A stretch of DNA of 43,617 nt from Spirochaetae bacterium HGW-Spirochaetae-3. GTDB taxonomy: Bacteria > Spirochaetota > Spirochaetia > Treponematales > UBA12059. The stretch lies in the NCBI GenBank assembly GCA_002839315.1, contig PGXV01000008.1, positions 1-43,617 of the forward strand, written 5' to 3'. Shown here piece after piece: positions 31,096 through 39,250 of the stretch; position 1 is the first letter of the stretch, and each line of letters opens with the position of its first letter. Made by a program: the position numbers and the translations under genes. The notes under the pieces are model-generated. The model had not been told where the DNA came from. It did not search any database and was given only the letters and a program-made list of their open reading frames with translations.

Positions 31096-32763
31096 GTGAC
31101 TCTATCCGCGATCATCCTTCCGGCCGTAGCCGGCGCGTCGCTGGCGCTCCTGTGCATGACGGCCGTCCGCTTCCCGCGCCGCGGATCCGTCCTGCCCCTG
31201 GACGATCCGGGATTCCGGGGGTTCGCCGGATCACTCGCGGTGACCATAATCGTTATCACGGCGGACCTCGGACGAGTCCTCTACGCCAGCCCCGGTTTTC
31301 GCGCCGTATTCGGGGCGGACCCCTCCGAGGTCGATTTCCGGGAACTGAAGGACCGCGTCCACGAGGAAGACGCGGAGAGCCTCGAATCCGCGCTGAGATC
31401 CGGCGGCGAGTCACCCTTCGCTATCGAATTCCGCTTACTCAGCGGCGGCGAGACCCACTGGATACACATGAGGGGCTTCCCCGTGCCGGGCCGCCGGAAG
31501 GACGCCCGTATCGCCCTGTGGCTGGAGGACAGGTCGATACGCAAGGGCGAGGAGCTGGCGCTCGCGCAGGCGAGGGACTACGACGTCGCCATCGGCGCCC
31601 GTATCCAGCGGGCGCTCCTCCTCGGGGAGCCGGAGCGCGAGTATTCCACGTTCGAACTCGCTTCCATGACCCTGCCCTCGCAGAAGATCGACGGCGACTT
31701 CATCGACTTCTTCGATTGCGGCGGCGAGATACTCGATCTCATGATCGGCGACGTGATGGGCAAGGGCATCCCGGCGGCGCTGACCGGCGCCGCGGCCAGG
31801 AACGCCTTCGCACGCGCCCGCATGTCGCAGCATGAAGAGCCGGGGGAGGCGCTGCTCCCGGTCAAGCGCATCGTCGAGGCCGCGGAGAAGCGCATGGCGG
31901 GCAAGCTCATGGAGGTGAGGACGTTCTTCACCCTGGTGTACGGACGGATAGACGGGAACGCCGGACTCTTCCGCTTCGTCGACTGCGGGCACACCAGCGT
32001 CATCCATTACGAGAAGAGGAGCGGGCGATGCTGGAGGCTCAAGGGCGCAAACGCGCCGATGGGTTTCCTGCCCGAGCAGGACTACGTCGAATACGCCGTA
32101 CCCATCGACCGGGGCGACCTGCTGTTCCTCTATTCCGACGGGATCACCGAGGCGACGGACTCCGAGGGCGAGCAGTTCGGAGAAGGCAGGCTGCTCAAGC
32201 TGATACGCTCCAGCGCGGGACTCGGCGCGTCCGAGCTACTCGAGAAGATCAAGCAGATAACGTTCAGCTACGCGGCCGGGAAATTCAGCGACGACGTCAC
32301 CGGCATCTCTATCAGAATGCTCGCGAAGCCCCGGAACCTCGGCGCCGCGTCGCGTACGTTCCCGCAATCCCTCGATTCCCTGCACGCGATCAGGGAATAC
32401 TTCGCCCGCTGCATAGACGCGAGGCTCTCCGCGTCCATCTCTGTGGAGACGAGGGAAGCCGTGCTCATAGCGATAGGGGAAGCCGCGTCTAATATATTCA
32501 AGCACAATACGCCGGACGAGGATCGGACCTGCGCCGCCGCCTTCAGGATGACGGATTCCTGGGCCTCCTTCAGCCTGTACTACCGCGGCGTCGATTACGA
32601 TTGGCAGGAATGGCACGTCCCGAGCGTCGAGAATTTCCAGACGAGCGGCTACGGGCTCTACCTGATCGGAGAGTCTATGGATTCAGTGACCGTCTCGGCG
32701 GGCGACGACGGCTATATTCGCCTCTGCATGCTGCTCTACCTGCCCGCGGGACGCCGAGCATGA
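31096..32763 (+). CDS. PAS-PP2C (SpoIIE/RsbU-like) phosphatase fused to HATPase kinase domain
   Basis: A 555-aa protein. An N-terminal membrane helix is at about residues 1-21. A PAS-type domain spans about 50-150 (ADLGRVLYASPGFRAVFG, ETHWIHMRGF). A PP2C phosphatase domain spans about 170-415 with its metal ligands: QKIDGDFIDFFD, LMIGDVMGKGIPAAL, YSDGITEATDSEG and KFSDDVTGISI. A GHKL-type ATPase domain spans about 420-555, with the N box EAASNIFKHNTPDE and the G box TSGYGLYLIGESM. One protein thus carries both the phosphatase and the kinase/anti-sigma parts of a partner switch. The start is a GTG at 31096, 13 bp after the STAS stop. No strong ribosome site is present, so translation is probably coupled. 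Confidence 0.9.
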   Translation: MTLSAIILPAVAGASLALLCMTAVRFPRRGSVLPLDDPGFRGFAGSLAVTIIVITADLGRVLYASPGFRAVFGADPSEVDFRELKDRVHEEDAESLESALRSGGESPFAIEFRLLSGGETHWIHMRGFPVPGRRKDARIALWLEDRSIRKGEELALAQARDYDVAIGARIQRALLLGEPEREYSTFELASMTLPSQKIDGDFIDFFDCGGEILDLMIGDVMGKGIPAALTGAAARNAFARARMSQHEEPGEALLPVKRIVEAAEKRMAGKLMEVRTFFTLVYGRIDGNAGLFRFVDCGHTSVIHYEKRSGRCWRLKGANAPMGFLPEQDYVEYAVPIDRGDLLFLYSDGITEATDSEGEQFGEGRLLKLIRSSAGLGASELLEKIKQITFSYAAGKFSDDVTGISIRMLAKPRNLGAASRTFPQSLDSLHAIREYFARCIDARLSASISVETREAVLIAIGEAASNIFKHNTPDEDRTCAAAFRMTDSWASFSLYYRGVDYDWQEWHVPSVENFQTSGYGLYLIGESMDSVTVSAGDDGYIRLCMLLYLPAGRRA

Positions 32764-34439
32764 AAGGCATACGCGATCTCGGCGAAGGCGTGTTCCGCAT
32801 CGACGCTACCGGGCTGACGCATCCGTATCCACGCTACGCGTACCTCGTGCTGGAGGGCGAACGCGGCGCGCTCGTAGATCCGGGACCGCTGGAGGATTTC
32901 CCTTCGACCCTCGCTATCCTCCGGACGGTCCTGCCCCTCGAGCGCGTATCGCTCATCGTGCTCACCGGAGAGACGCCTGACGCCTGCTCGAGCCTGCTTG
33001 CGCTGAGACGGGAGGGCTTCGACGGAATAGTCCTGGCCCATCGGAGGGCGGAAGCGCTCGCCCTTTCGTACGGCGAGGTTCCATTCAAGGCTATAGAGTC
33101 CGGGGACGAATCGATAGCGCTAGGGGGAGGCAGGACCCTGCGGCTCGTCAACGTACCGGGAATCCCGACCGCGGGTTCGCTCTTCTGCTTCGACGAACGG
33201 TCGGGCAGCCTGTTTACCGGGAAGCTGTTCGGCTCGGTCGGAGCGGAAGGAAGCGCGGAGGACGAGGAAACCCCCGGACGGCTCGAGTCCTTCCACGACC
33301 TCGTGTTCCCCCGCCTGGGCGACAGGGCGGATATCGGAGAGATCCTCCGGTCGCTGAAGCCGTTACGGGCGCTTCCCCGCAACGGCCCCCCGGTGGAAAG
33401 CCGGCTACCGTTCGCGGTATCGATGCTCGCGAAGGCCGACGCCGGCGGGAGAGACCTCCTGAGCGAGGTCGCCAGGCTCAAGGCCGAGAACCTCGAGCTG
33501 CAGAAATCCATCATCCAGGCGAGCGACGACCAGCTCAAGGATCCCGTGACCGGATTCTACAACGAGGTGTTCTTCGAGGAGTACATCGACTCCCTGCTCC
33601 CGCGAGAAGAAGGATCGATCCTGCCCGAAGACTCGGTGGCCTTCATACGGCTGGACAGGATCCAACGCCTGAACCAGCGCTTCGGAGCCAAGGCCGGCGA
33701 TTCGACGCTGAAGGGGCTGGGACGATTGCTCCTCGAGCATAAGCCGCCGGAAGCGATCTTCTTCCGCATGAACGGCCCCCTGTTCGCGTGCTACCTCCAG
33801 GGTACCGACAAGGCGAAGGCGGTCGCGTTCGCCGGCGAGCTCAAGGGCCTGGTCGAGGACTCGGATGGCTTCGTCGACAAGATCACCGTTTCCAGCGCCA
33901 TCGTCGAGTTCACCGAGATCGGCAGCGATCGCGTCGATTCGGGGCGGCTCCACAGCGGTTTATTGAAAGTGGGGAAAGAACGCCTGCGTTTGCTCGACAA
34001 GCTCGGCCCCGGCTCGATCTGCGCCGATTCCGAGATCACGCTGCGGCGGAGCAGCGGCACCGTCCTGCTCATAGAGAACAACGCCTTCGAGGCCGACCTC
34101 CTGAGGCGGGTCCTCGAGAGGCATGGATTCGAGACGCACGTCGTTACGCGCGGAAGCGAGGCCCTGATGCAGGCGGACCTCTACCGGCCCGAGGTGATCG
34201 TATCGGAGATATTCATCCCGCAGATGGACGGCTTCCAGATACGCCAGCGGCTGATGGCGTCCACGGACCTCAGGAACGTACCGTTCATCCTCATATCCCG
34301 GGACAAGAGCGAGTCGTCCGTCCAGAGGGCGCAGAGCCTGGGCATCCGGCACTTCTTCAGGAAGCCCTTCCTGGCGGGAGAGCTGGCCGGTATCATCAAG
34401 CTGCTTATAAGCGATCCCGCGGCGGAACGCCGCCCATGA
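32760..34439 (+). CDS. Pseudo-enzyme signalling protein: metallo-beta-lactamase-like, GGDEF-like and receiver-like domains
   Basis: A 559-aa protein with three recognisable but altered domains. Residues about 1-225 look like an oxygen-sensing flavodiiron-type metallo-beta-lactamase fold, but the H-x-E-x-D-H metal motif has become LTGETPDAC. The later His residues are gone too (NVPGIPTAGS, LFTGKLFGS). Residues about 260-420 are GGDEF-like (DPVTGFYNEVFFEEY) without the GGDEF/GGEEF signature. Residues about 432-553 are a receiver-like domain whose phospho-accepting Asp is replaced by Glu-483 (VIVSEIFIPQMDGF). A coiled coil (about 235-258) links the first two. It should act as a scaffold or constitutive output, not an enzyme. 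ATG overlaps the previous stop by 4 bp, so it is coupled. Confidence 0.85.
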   Translation: MKGIRDLGEGVFRIDATGLTHPYPRYAYLVLEGERGALVDPGPLEDFPSTLAILRTVLPLERVSLIVLTGETPDACSSLLALRREGFDGIVLAHRRAEALALSYGEVPFKAIESGDESIALGGGRTLRLVNVPGIPTAGSLFCFDERSGSLFTGKLFGSVGAEGSAEDEETPGRLESFHDLVFPRLGDRADIGEILRSLKPLRALPRNGPPVESRLPFAVSMLAKADAGGRDLLSEVARLKAENLELQKSIIQASDDQLKDPVTGFYNEVFFEEYIDSLLPREEGSILPEDSVAFIRLDRIQRLNQRFGAKAGDSTLKGLGRLLLEHKPPEAIFFRMNGPLFACYLQGTDKAKAVAFAGELKGLVEDSDGFVDKITVSSAIVEFTEIGSDRVDSGRLHSGLLKVGKERLRLLDKLGPGSICADSEITLRRSSGTVLLIENNAFEADLLRRVLERHGFETHVVTRGSEALMQADLYRPEVIVSEIFIPQMDGFQIRQRLMASTDLRNVPFILISRDKSESSVQRAQSLGIRHFFRKPFLAGELAGIIKLLISDPAAERRP

Positions 34440-37282
34440 TTATCCCGCTGGCAGTATTCGGCTTCTTCCTGGCCGCCAACGTCGTCGCGCTCCTGAGCCT
34501 GTTCGCCAACAAGCATCGGGGGCGAACATCCTTCTTAAACGCCCAGAGAATACGAGGGGCCCTCTCAGACGCCGTCCTCGACGGCGACTTCGGGGGGCTC
34601 GAACGGCTACTCCGGAAAAACCCCGAGGAAGCCCTCATGCTGTGGAGGGATCTCAGGACGGCCATAACCTTCAGCGCGGCGGAGATAGAGCCCATCCAGG
34701 AATTATTCCGCTCGACGGGCATAGAGAGGATGATCTTGCGACGGCTCCGTTCCGGAAACGCGCGTAAGCGTTACGGGGCGACCCACATGATCCGGCCGCT
34801 CGTGTCGCCATCGAACATCGGCTCCGTCATCGAGGCGCTACGGCGGGAGAAGAAGGAATTCATACGCCTCTCGCTCGTGAAGGATCTTCTCGCGTCAGGC
34901 GACAAGACCGGCTTCGACGGCATCGCGGAGAGCCTCGACGGCTGCAGCATGGGCTATTTCAAGTCCGTGCGCGCCATGATGGCCTCCTCGGGGCACCGAT
35001 TCATAGGCTGGGCGCATAATAACCTGGGCACGGACGATCCCGGGCGCGTCATCCTCATACTATCAGGCGCGATGACGCACGTGACCGTATGGCTCAAGGA
35101 TTACGTACAGACTCACCTTGGACACGACGATCCCATGGTCAGGAGCACCGCGATAGAGACGGCCGAGGCTATATACCCCGATCTGCTCGCGGAGCAGGCC
35201 GACGACCCCGATACGGATATCGTCACGCGGCGCGTCTCGATACGCTGCCTCGCCCAGACGGCCTATCCGCTCGACCTCGACCGCTTCGTGGGGTTCTTCT
35301 CGGACCCCACGGTCCAGGACGTGGCGACCGCGGCCCTTACCGGCTACGTCTCCCGCTATCCCGAGGAGGTCGAACGGATAGTCTCGCGCCTCCGCGGAAT
35401 CGGAGACCCCGCTACGCGACGCTCGATAGCGTCCTGCCTCGCGGGCAGGCTCCCGTTCCTCCTCGTCTCCGGCGACGACCCGGCGCGATGCCGGCCGATC
35501 GTCGAGGGCATGCTGGAGGCGGGCAAGAGCGCGGGACTGATAGCCTTCCTCAACTACAATCGCGACCCCGATATAGAGGACGAGATCCTCGGCTGGATCG
35601 AGCCGTACCTCGGGACGGGATCCGCCTTCCGCAAGGAATGCGCGGCGTACCTGGAACCGAGGCTACGCGCGGAACTCGGCATAGAGCCCTACGAGACACC
35701 CAAGAGCAGCCGGAAGATCCCCCTCAGCAAGTCGAACAGGATAGCCCTGGCGGCTATCCTCGGCCTGATCATCCTCTTCCCGATAGCGGCCATCGCGGCC
35801 GGACTGTCCGGCGCCACCATCGGGAGGAGCTGGATCGTGGCCCGGGAGGCGTTCCGCCGGTTTACCTGGGGTTTCGGATTCTACGCCGTCGCGCTTAACT
35901 GCATATACCTCGCGCTCATCTACCTCGCCAGAATCAACCTGCTGTCGCAGGCGGAATACTGGAAGCTCCTCGACAGGGAGTATCTCTTCACTCCGGGCCT
36001 GTTACCATCCATATCCATCCTTGCCCCCGCCTATAACGAGGCGAAGACCGTCGTACAGAGCGTCCAGTCGCTCCTGACCCTCGCGTACCCCGACTTCCAG
36101 GTCATCGTGATCAATGACGGTTCCTCCGACGACACCATGGGCGTCCTCTCCGAGGAGTTCGCGCTCGAACGGATAGACCCGACGACGAGCGGAACCCTGC
36201 CCACCGCCCCCGTGCGCGGCGTATACCGCTCGCCAGGGTATGCGAAGCTGCTCGTCATCGACAAGGAGAACGGCGGCAAGGCGGACGCGCTCAACGCCGG
36301 GATAGACCTCGCGTCCTGCGAATACATCTGCAGCATAGACGCCGACTCCCTACTGGAGCCGGACGCGCTCCTGCGGATGACGGCGCAGGTCCTGACGTCG
36401 GACGTAGAGACCGTCGCCGTCGGCGGCAACATCCTGCCGGTCAACGGCTGCGCCGTCGAGAGGGGCATGCTCCAATCCATCGCCCTGCCGGAGAACAGGT
36501 ACGCCAGGCTACAGACCATCGAGTATCTGCGTTCGTTCATCGCGGGTCGCCTCGGCTGGTCCCAGTTGAACGCGCTGCTCATAATATCCGGCGCCTTCGG
36601 GCTTTTCCGCCGCGACCGGGTCCTCGAGATCGGCGGCTACATGACCGGACGGGGAGAATTCAACCGCGATACGGTAGGGGAGGATATGGAGCTCGTCGTA
36701 CGCCTCGTAAAACGGATGGGCGAGGCTCGAAAGAAGTACCGCGTGCGGTACGCGTCGAGCGCCAACTGCTGGACCGAGGTCCCCGAGGACCTCGGGAGCC
36801 TGTTCAAGCAACGGGATCGGTGGCACCGCGGCCTCATCGAGATCATGACGTGGCACAGGGAGATGCTGTTCAATCCCAAGTACGGGACGGCGGGGCTCCT
36901 GGCCTTTCCGTATTTCCTGATCTTCGAGGTAATAGGACCGTTCTACGAATTCGCCGGATATCCGCTCCTGTTCATCGGTTTCGCTACGGGCGCCCTCCAC
37001 TGGCACATCTTCGCGATCATGTTCAGCGCCGTCCTCCTGTTCGGGCTCCTCATATCCACCGTATCGCTCATGCTGTCCGAGCGGGGCGTCGTCTACTTCC
37101 GCCGCCGGGAGCTGGCCGCGCTGCTCGGCTATTCCGTTATCGAGAACTTCGGCTTCAGGCAGCTGATGGGATGGGTACGCGTATTCTCCTCCGTGAGCAT
37201 GCTCGTCAAGAACAAGGGCTGGCAGAAACTGGAAAGGAAGGGTTTCTCGTCCGGACCGGCGGCGGCCGCCGCCAAGCCGTGA
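34436..37282 (+). CDS. HEAT-repeat protein fused to family 2 glycosyltransferase (polysaccharide synthase)
   Basis: A 948-aa membrane protein. A first helix (about residues 1-21) anchors it. Residues about 35-405 are alpha-helical repeats of HEAT type (for example LERLLRKNPEEALML and FDGIAESLDGCSMGYF). Two helices follow (about 435-460 and 475-498). The glycosyltransferase-2 domain (about 510-800) has SILAPAYNEAKTV, VIVINDGSSDDTM, the DxD-type SIDADSLLEPDAL, VGEDMELVVRL (catalytic Asp) and KQRDRWHRG (QxxRW). Four C-terminal helices (about 815-925) suit an export channel. The set resembles PgaC/IcaA and cellulose-synthase-like enzymes that polymerise a UDP-sugar and move the chain out. The HEAT part may host a regulator. 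ATG overlaps the previous stop by 4 bp. Confidence 0.88.
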   Translation: MIIPLAVFGFFLAANVVALLSLFANKHRGRTSFLNAQRIRGALSDAVLDGDFGGLERLLRKNPEEALMLWRDLRTAITFSAAEIEPIQELFRSTGIERMILRRLRSGNARKRYGATHMIRPLVSPSNIGSVIEALRREKKEFIRLSLVKDLLASGDKTGFDGIAESLDGCSMGYFKSVRAMMASSGHRFIGWAHNNLGTDDPGRVILILSGAMTHVTVWLKDYVQTHLGHDDPMVRSTAIETAEAIYPDLLAEQADDPDTDIVTRRVSIRCLAQTAYPLDLDRFVGFFSDPTVQDVATAALTGYVSRYPEEVERIVSRLRGIGDPATRRSIASCLAGRLPFLLVSGDDPARCRPIVEGMLEAGKSAGLIAFLNYNRDPDIEDEILGWIEPYLGTGSAFRKECAAYLEPRLRAELGIEPYETPKSSRKIPLSKSNRIALAAILGLIILFPIAAIAAGLSGATIGRSWIVAREAFRRFTWGFGFYAVALNCIYLALIYLARINLLSQAEYWKLLDREYLFTPGLLPSISILAPAYNEAKTVVQSVQSLLTLAYPDFQVIVINDGSSDDTMGVLSEEFALERIDPTTSGTLPTAPVRGVYRSPGYAKLLVIDKENGGKADALNAGIDLASCEYICSIDADSLLEPDALLRMTAQVLTSDVETVAVGGNILPVNGCAVERGMLQSIALPENRYARLQTIEYLRSFIAGRLGWSQLNALLIISGAFGLFRRDRVLEIGGYMTGRGEFNRDTVGEDMELVVRLVKRMGEARKKYRVRYASSANCWTEVPEDLGSLFKQRDRWHRGLIEIMTWHREMLFNPKYGTAGLLAFPYFLIFEVIGPFYEFAGYPLLFIGFATGALHWHIFAIMFSAVLLFGLLISTVSLMLSERGVVYFRRRELAALLGYSVIENFGFRQLMGWVRVFSSVSMLVKNKGWQKLERKGFSSGPAAAAAKP

Positions 37283-37289
37283 GGTAGCG

Positions 37290-39200
37290 CTACTCCAGCG
37301 GAAACTCGGTCGTCCCGGCCGGCACGTCCAGTACGTAAAGCCCCCCGACGCGACGAGTCCCGGACCCGGCCGCGGGAACCGCGTTATCCGGAAGCCTCAG
37401 CCCCAGCCCGAGGACCGGCGACGAGGAAGATAGCCGCGCGTAGCGGACTCCGTCCCGCGAGACGATATCGGCCTCCACCAGGTCGCGCGCCGTCCACCAT
37501 TCCCCGAACTCGGCGAGCGTCCCCCACCACGCGCGGTCCCGGAGGCGGGAGGTGAATTCCCGCAGGAACCGCAGTTTCTCGTCGGTCACGTTCGGATGGA
37601 TCAGCACGACGAAGAGCCCGCCGTACCTCGACAGGCGCTCGGCCAGCTCGACGGCCTCGTCGACGCGGCCGTCCATGGGGGGATCCTTCTCGTCCTCGAC
37701 CGTTACGGGGAATTCGAAGATAGCCGTCTCGGCGCCGTACAGCCTGTCATAGGCCTGCCGGTACGGCAGGTGGGTCATGACGTCGTTGGCCGCCACGGTG
37801 GACGAATAGCGGTAGCCGGAGGATTCGAGCGATTGCGGGAGAGAGAACGGATTCGCGAGGAAGCCCGGGCGGAACGACGTCACCGTCGAACGTGATTGCC
37901 GTTCTATCAGGTATTTGCTTACCCTCAGCTCGCCCATGATCGTCGCGTCCCTCGTATAGAAGAACTCTATGATGCGGGGCTGGTAGTCCGGATACGCTTC
38001 CCTGTAGGTTCCCTGCGGGAGGCGGGCGAACATATCGGAATGGCATACCGAATGGCTACCCAGTTCCATGCCCAGGCCTTCCAGCGTCGCCAACAGTCGC
38101 GGAGTGCGTTCGTCGAAGAACACCTCGTCGAAATAGTCCTTGAAGTACTTGGTCTGCAGGAAGTACGTCGCGCCGTATCCCATGCTACGCTCGTATTCGG
38201 CATAGGACACGCTATTGGCGAGCGAACCGGCGTAATCGACGTCGTGGGATACGATTATCGAAAGCGGGTAGCCGTCGGGCGCGGGATGGAGCGACAGCGC
38301 GTCGCTCTCATAGGCCCGGTAGACCTCGCCTATGAACCGGAGCACCGTATCGACCGACGGCTCGAAGCCGTTCACGTAGGTCCGGTTGGCTTCTTCGTCA
38401 CGATTGCCCTGCGCCGTCAATATATATCGCCCGACGTCGAACCCGAACGCTATCGCCGTTCCGGCGCCGCTATCCCGCCGCACGATAGCCGCGCTCCCGT
38501 CATTATAGCGGGCCAGTATCTCCCGAGGCTCCCGTAAGGCCCAGGTCCACATCCGCGACCGCGGCCGATCCGGGTTGCCGAGCCTGATCGTCCGTTCCTC
38601 GGGATATATAAAACCGGAGGCGAACGGCGAGTCGGCGTATTCGAGTTCGAAACGCTTCCTGCTCCGGCTCGCGGAGCCGAAGCCGAAGATCCCGGCGAAG
38701 CCGCGGGCGGGAACGGCTGATACGGCCGACATGAGGGCCCCGCCGCGGACGACGTGCGTCTCAAGCCTCCCGAGGCTTTCTTCGCTGACCGTGCCCGCCC
38801 GATACCCCGGATAGACGAGGATGACGTCGTGGCCTAGCGCCGCGTCGAGGGAATCGGTGATCGTGAACGGAATGCCGAACGACTTGAGGCCATGGACCAA
38901 CCCGAGCCAGGGCGAATCGGGATCCGTCAGCAGTATCGCGAGCCGCGACGGCGATCCGGTACCGTATACCCGCCAATCCGCCCGAACGGCCCTCGGTCTC
39001 GGCGATTCGGCCAAGGGACCCTCGACATCGGGAAGCGCGACGTATTCTTCCTGGGCCCGCCTGACCAGGGGGGATTCGGGGGCTAAGCCCTTGAGCCCCG
39101 GCACTTCGTAGCTCCCGCTCGCTCCCGAGCCGCAAGCGGCGACGAGCGAGCAGGCGCACGCGACCTTTAATACCGAGGACCAGCTCGACGACCGACTCAT
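37290..39200 (-). CDS. Polysaccharide deacetylase (NodB-like) lipoprotein
   Basis: A 636-aa lipoprotein. The lipobox LVAAC places the lipidated Cys near residue 22. The first 280 residues form a separate domain rich in beta structure. A carbohydrate esterase 4 (NodB) domain starts near residue 312, with motif 1 as SHDVDYAGS (TFDDG in classical members), motif 2 as SHSVCHSDMF (H-x3-H) and motif 3 as SFRPGFLANPF. EFPVTVEDE and VLIHPNV fit the later motifs. It probably removes acetyl groups from an extracellular amino-sugar polymer. The ATG at 39200 lies seven bases after TATACT, without ribosome site. It converges with the glycosyltransferase gene (7-bp gap). That suits PNAG-like polymer processing, as inference. 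Confidence 0.83.
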   Translation of the reverse strand: MSRSSSWSSVLKVACACSLVAACGSGASGSYEVPGLKGLAPESPLVRRAQEEYVALPDVEGPLAESPRPRAVRADWRVYGTGSPSRLAILLTDPDSPWLGLVHGLKSFGIPFTITDSLDAALGHDVILVYPGYRAGTVSEESLGRLETHVVRGGALMSAVSAVPARGFAGIFGFGSASRSRKRFELEYADSPFASGFIYPEERTIRLGNPDRPRSRMWTWALREPREILARYNDGSAAIVRRDSGAGTAIAFGFDVGRYILTAQGNRDEEANRTYVNGFEPSVDTVLRFIGEVYRAYESDALSLHPAPDGYPLSIIVSHDVDYAGSLANSVSYAEYERSMGYGATYFLQTKYFKDYFDEVFFDERTPRLLATLEGLGMELGSHSVCHSDMFARLPQGTYREAYPDYQPRIIEFFYTRDATIMGELRVSKYLIERQSRSTVTSFRPGFLANPFSLPQSLESSGYRYSSTVAANDVMTHLPYRQAYDRLYGAETAIFEFPVTVEDEKDPPMDGRVDEAVELAERLSRYGGLFVVLIHPNVTDEKLRFLREFTSRLRDRAWWGTLAEFGEWWTARDLVEADIVSRDGVRYARLSSSSPVLGLGLRLPDNAVPAAGSGTRRVGGLYVLDVPAGTTEFPLE

Positions 39201-39250
39201 ACCGCTCAGTATACTCTCCGGCGAGGCTTTTCGCGAATCCCCCGGATGCG

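Noticed and set aside
32601-32759. N-terminal extension of the pseudo-enzyme frame
   Set aside because: It lies wholly inside the phosphatase/kinase gene. The ATG at 32760 overlaps that gene's stop by 4 bp.
33788-34435. Long N-terminal extension of the HEAT-glycosyltransferase frame
   Set aside because: The frame is open upstream, but it overlaps the coupled pseudo-enzyme gene in another frame. The ATG at 34436 overlaps its stop by 4 bp, the standard coupled start.
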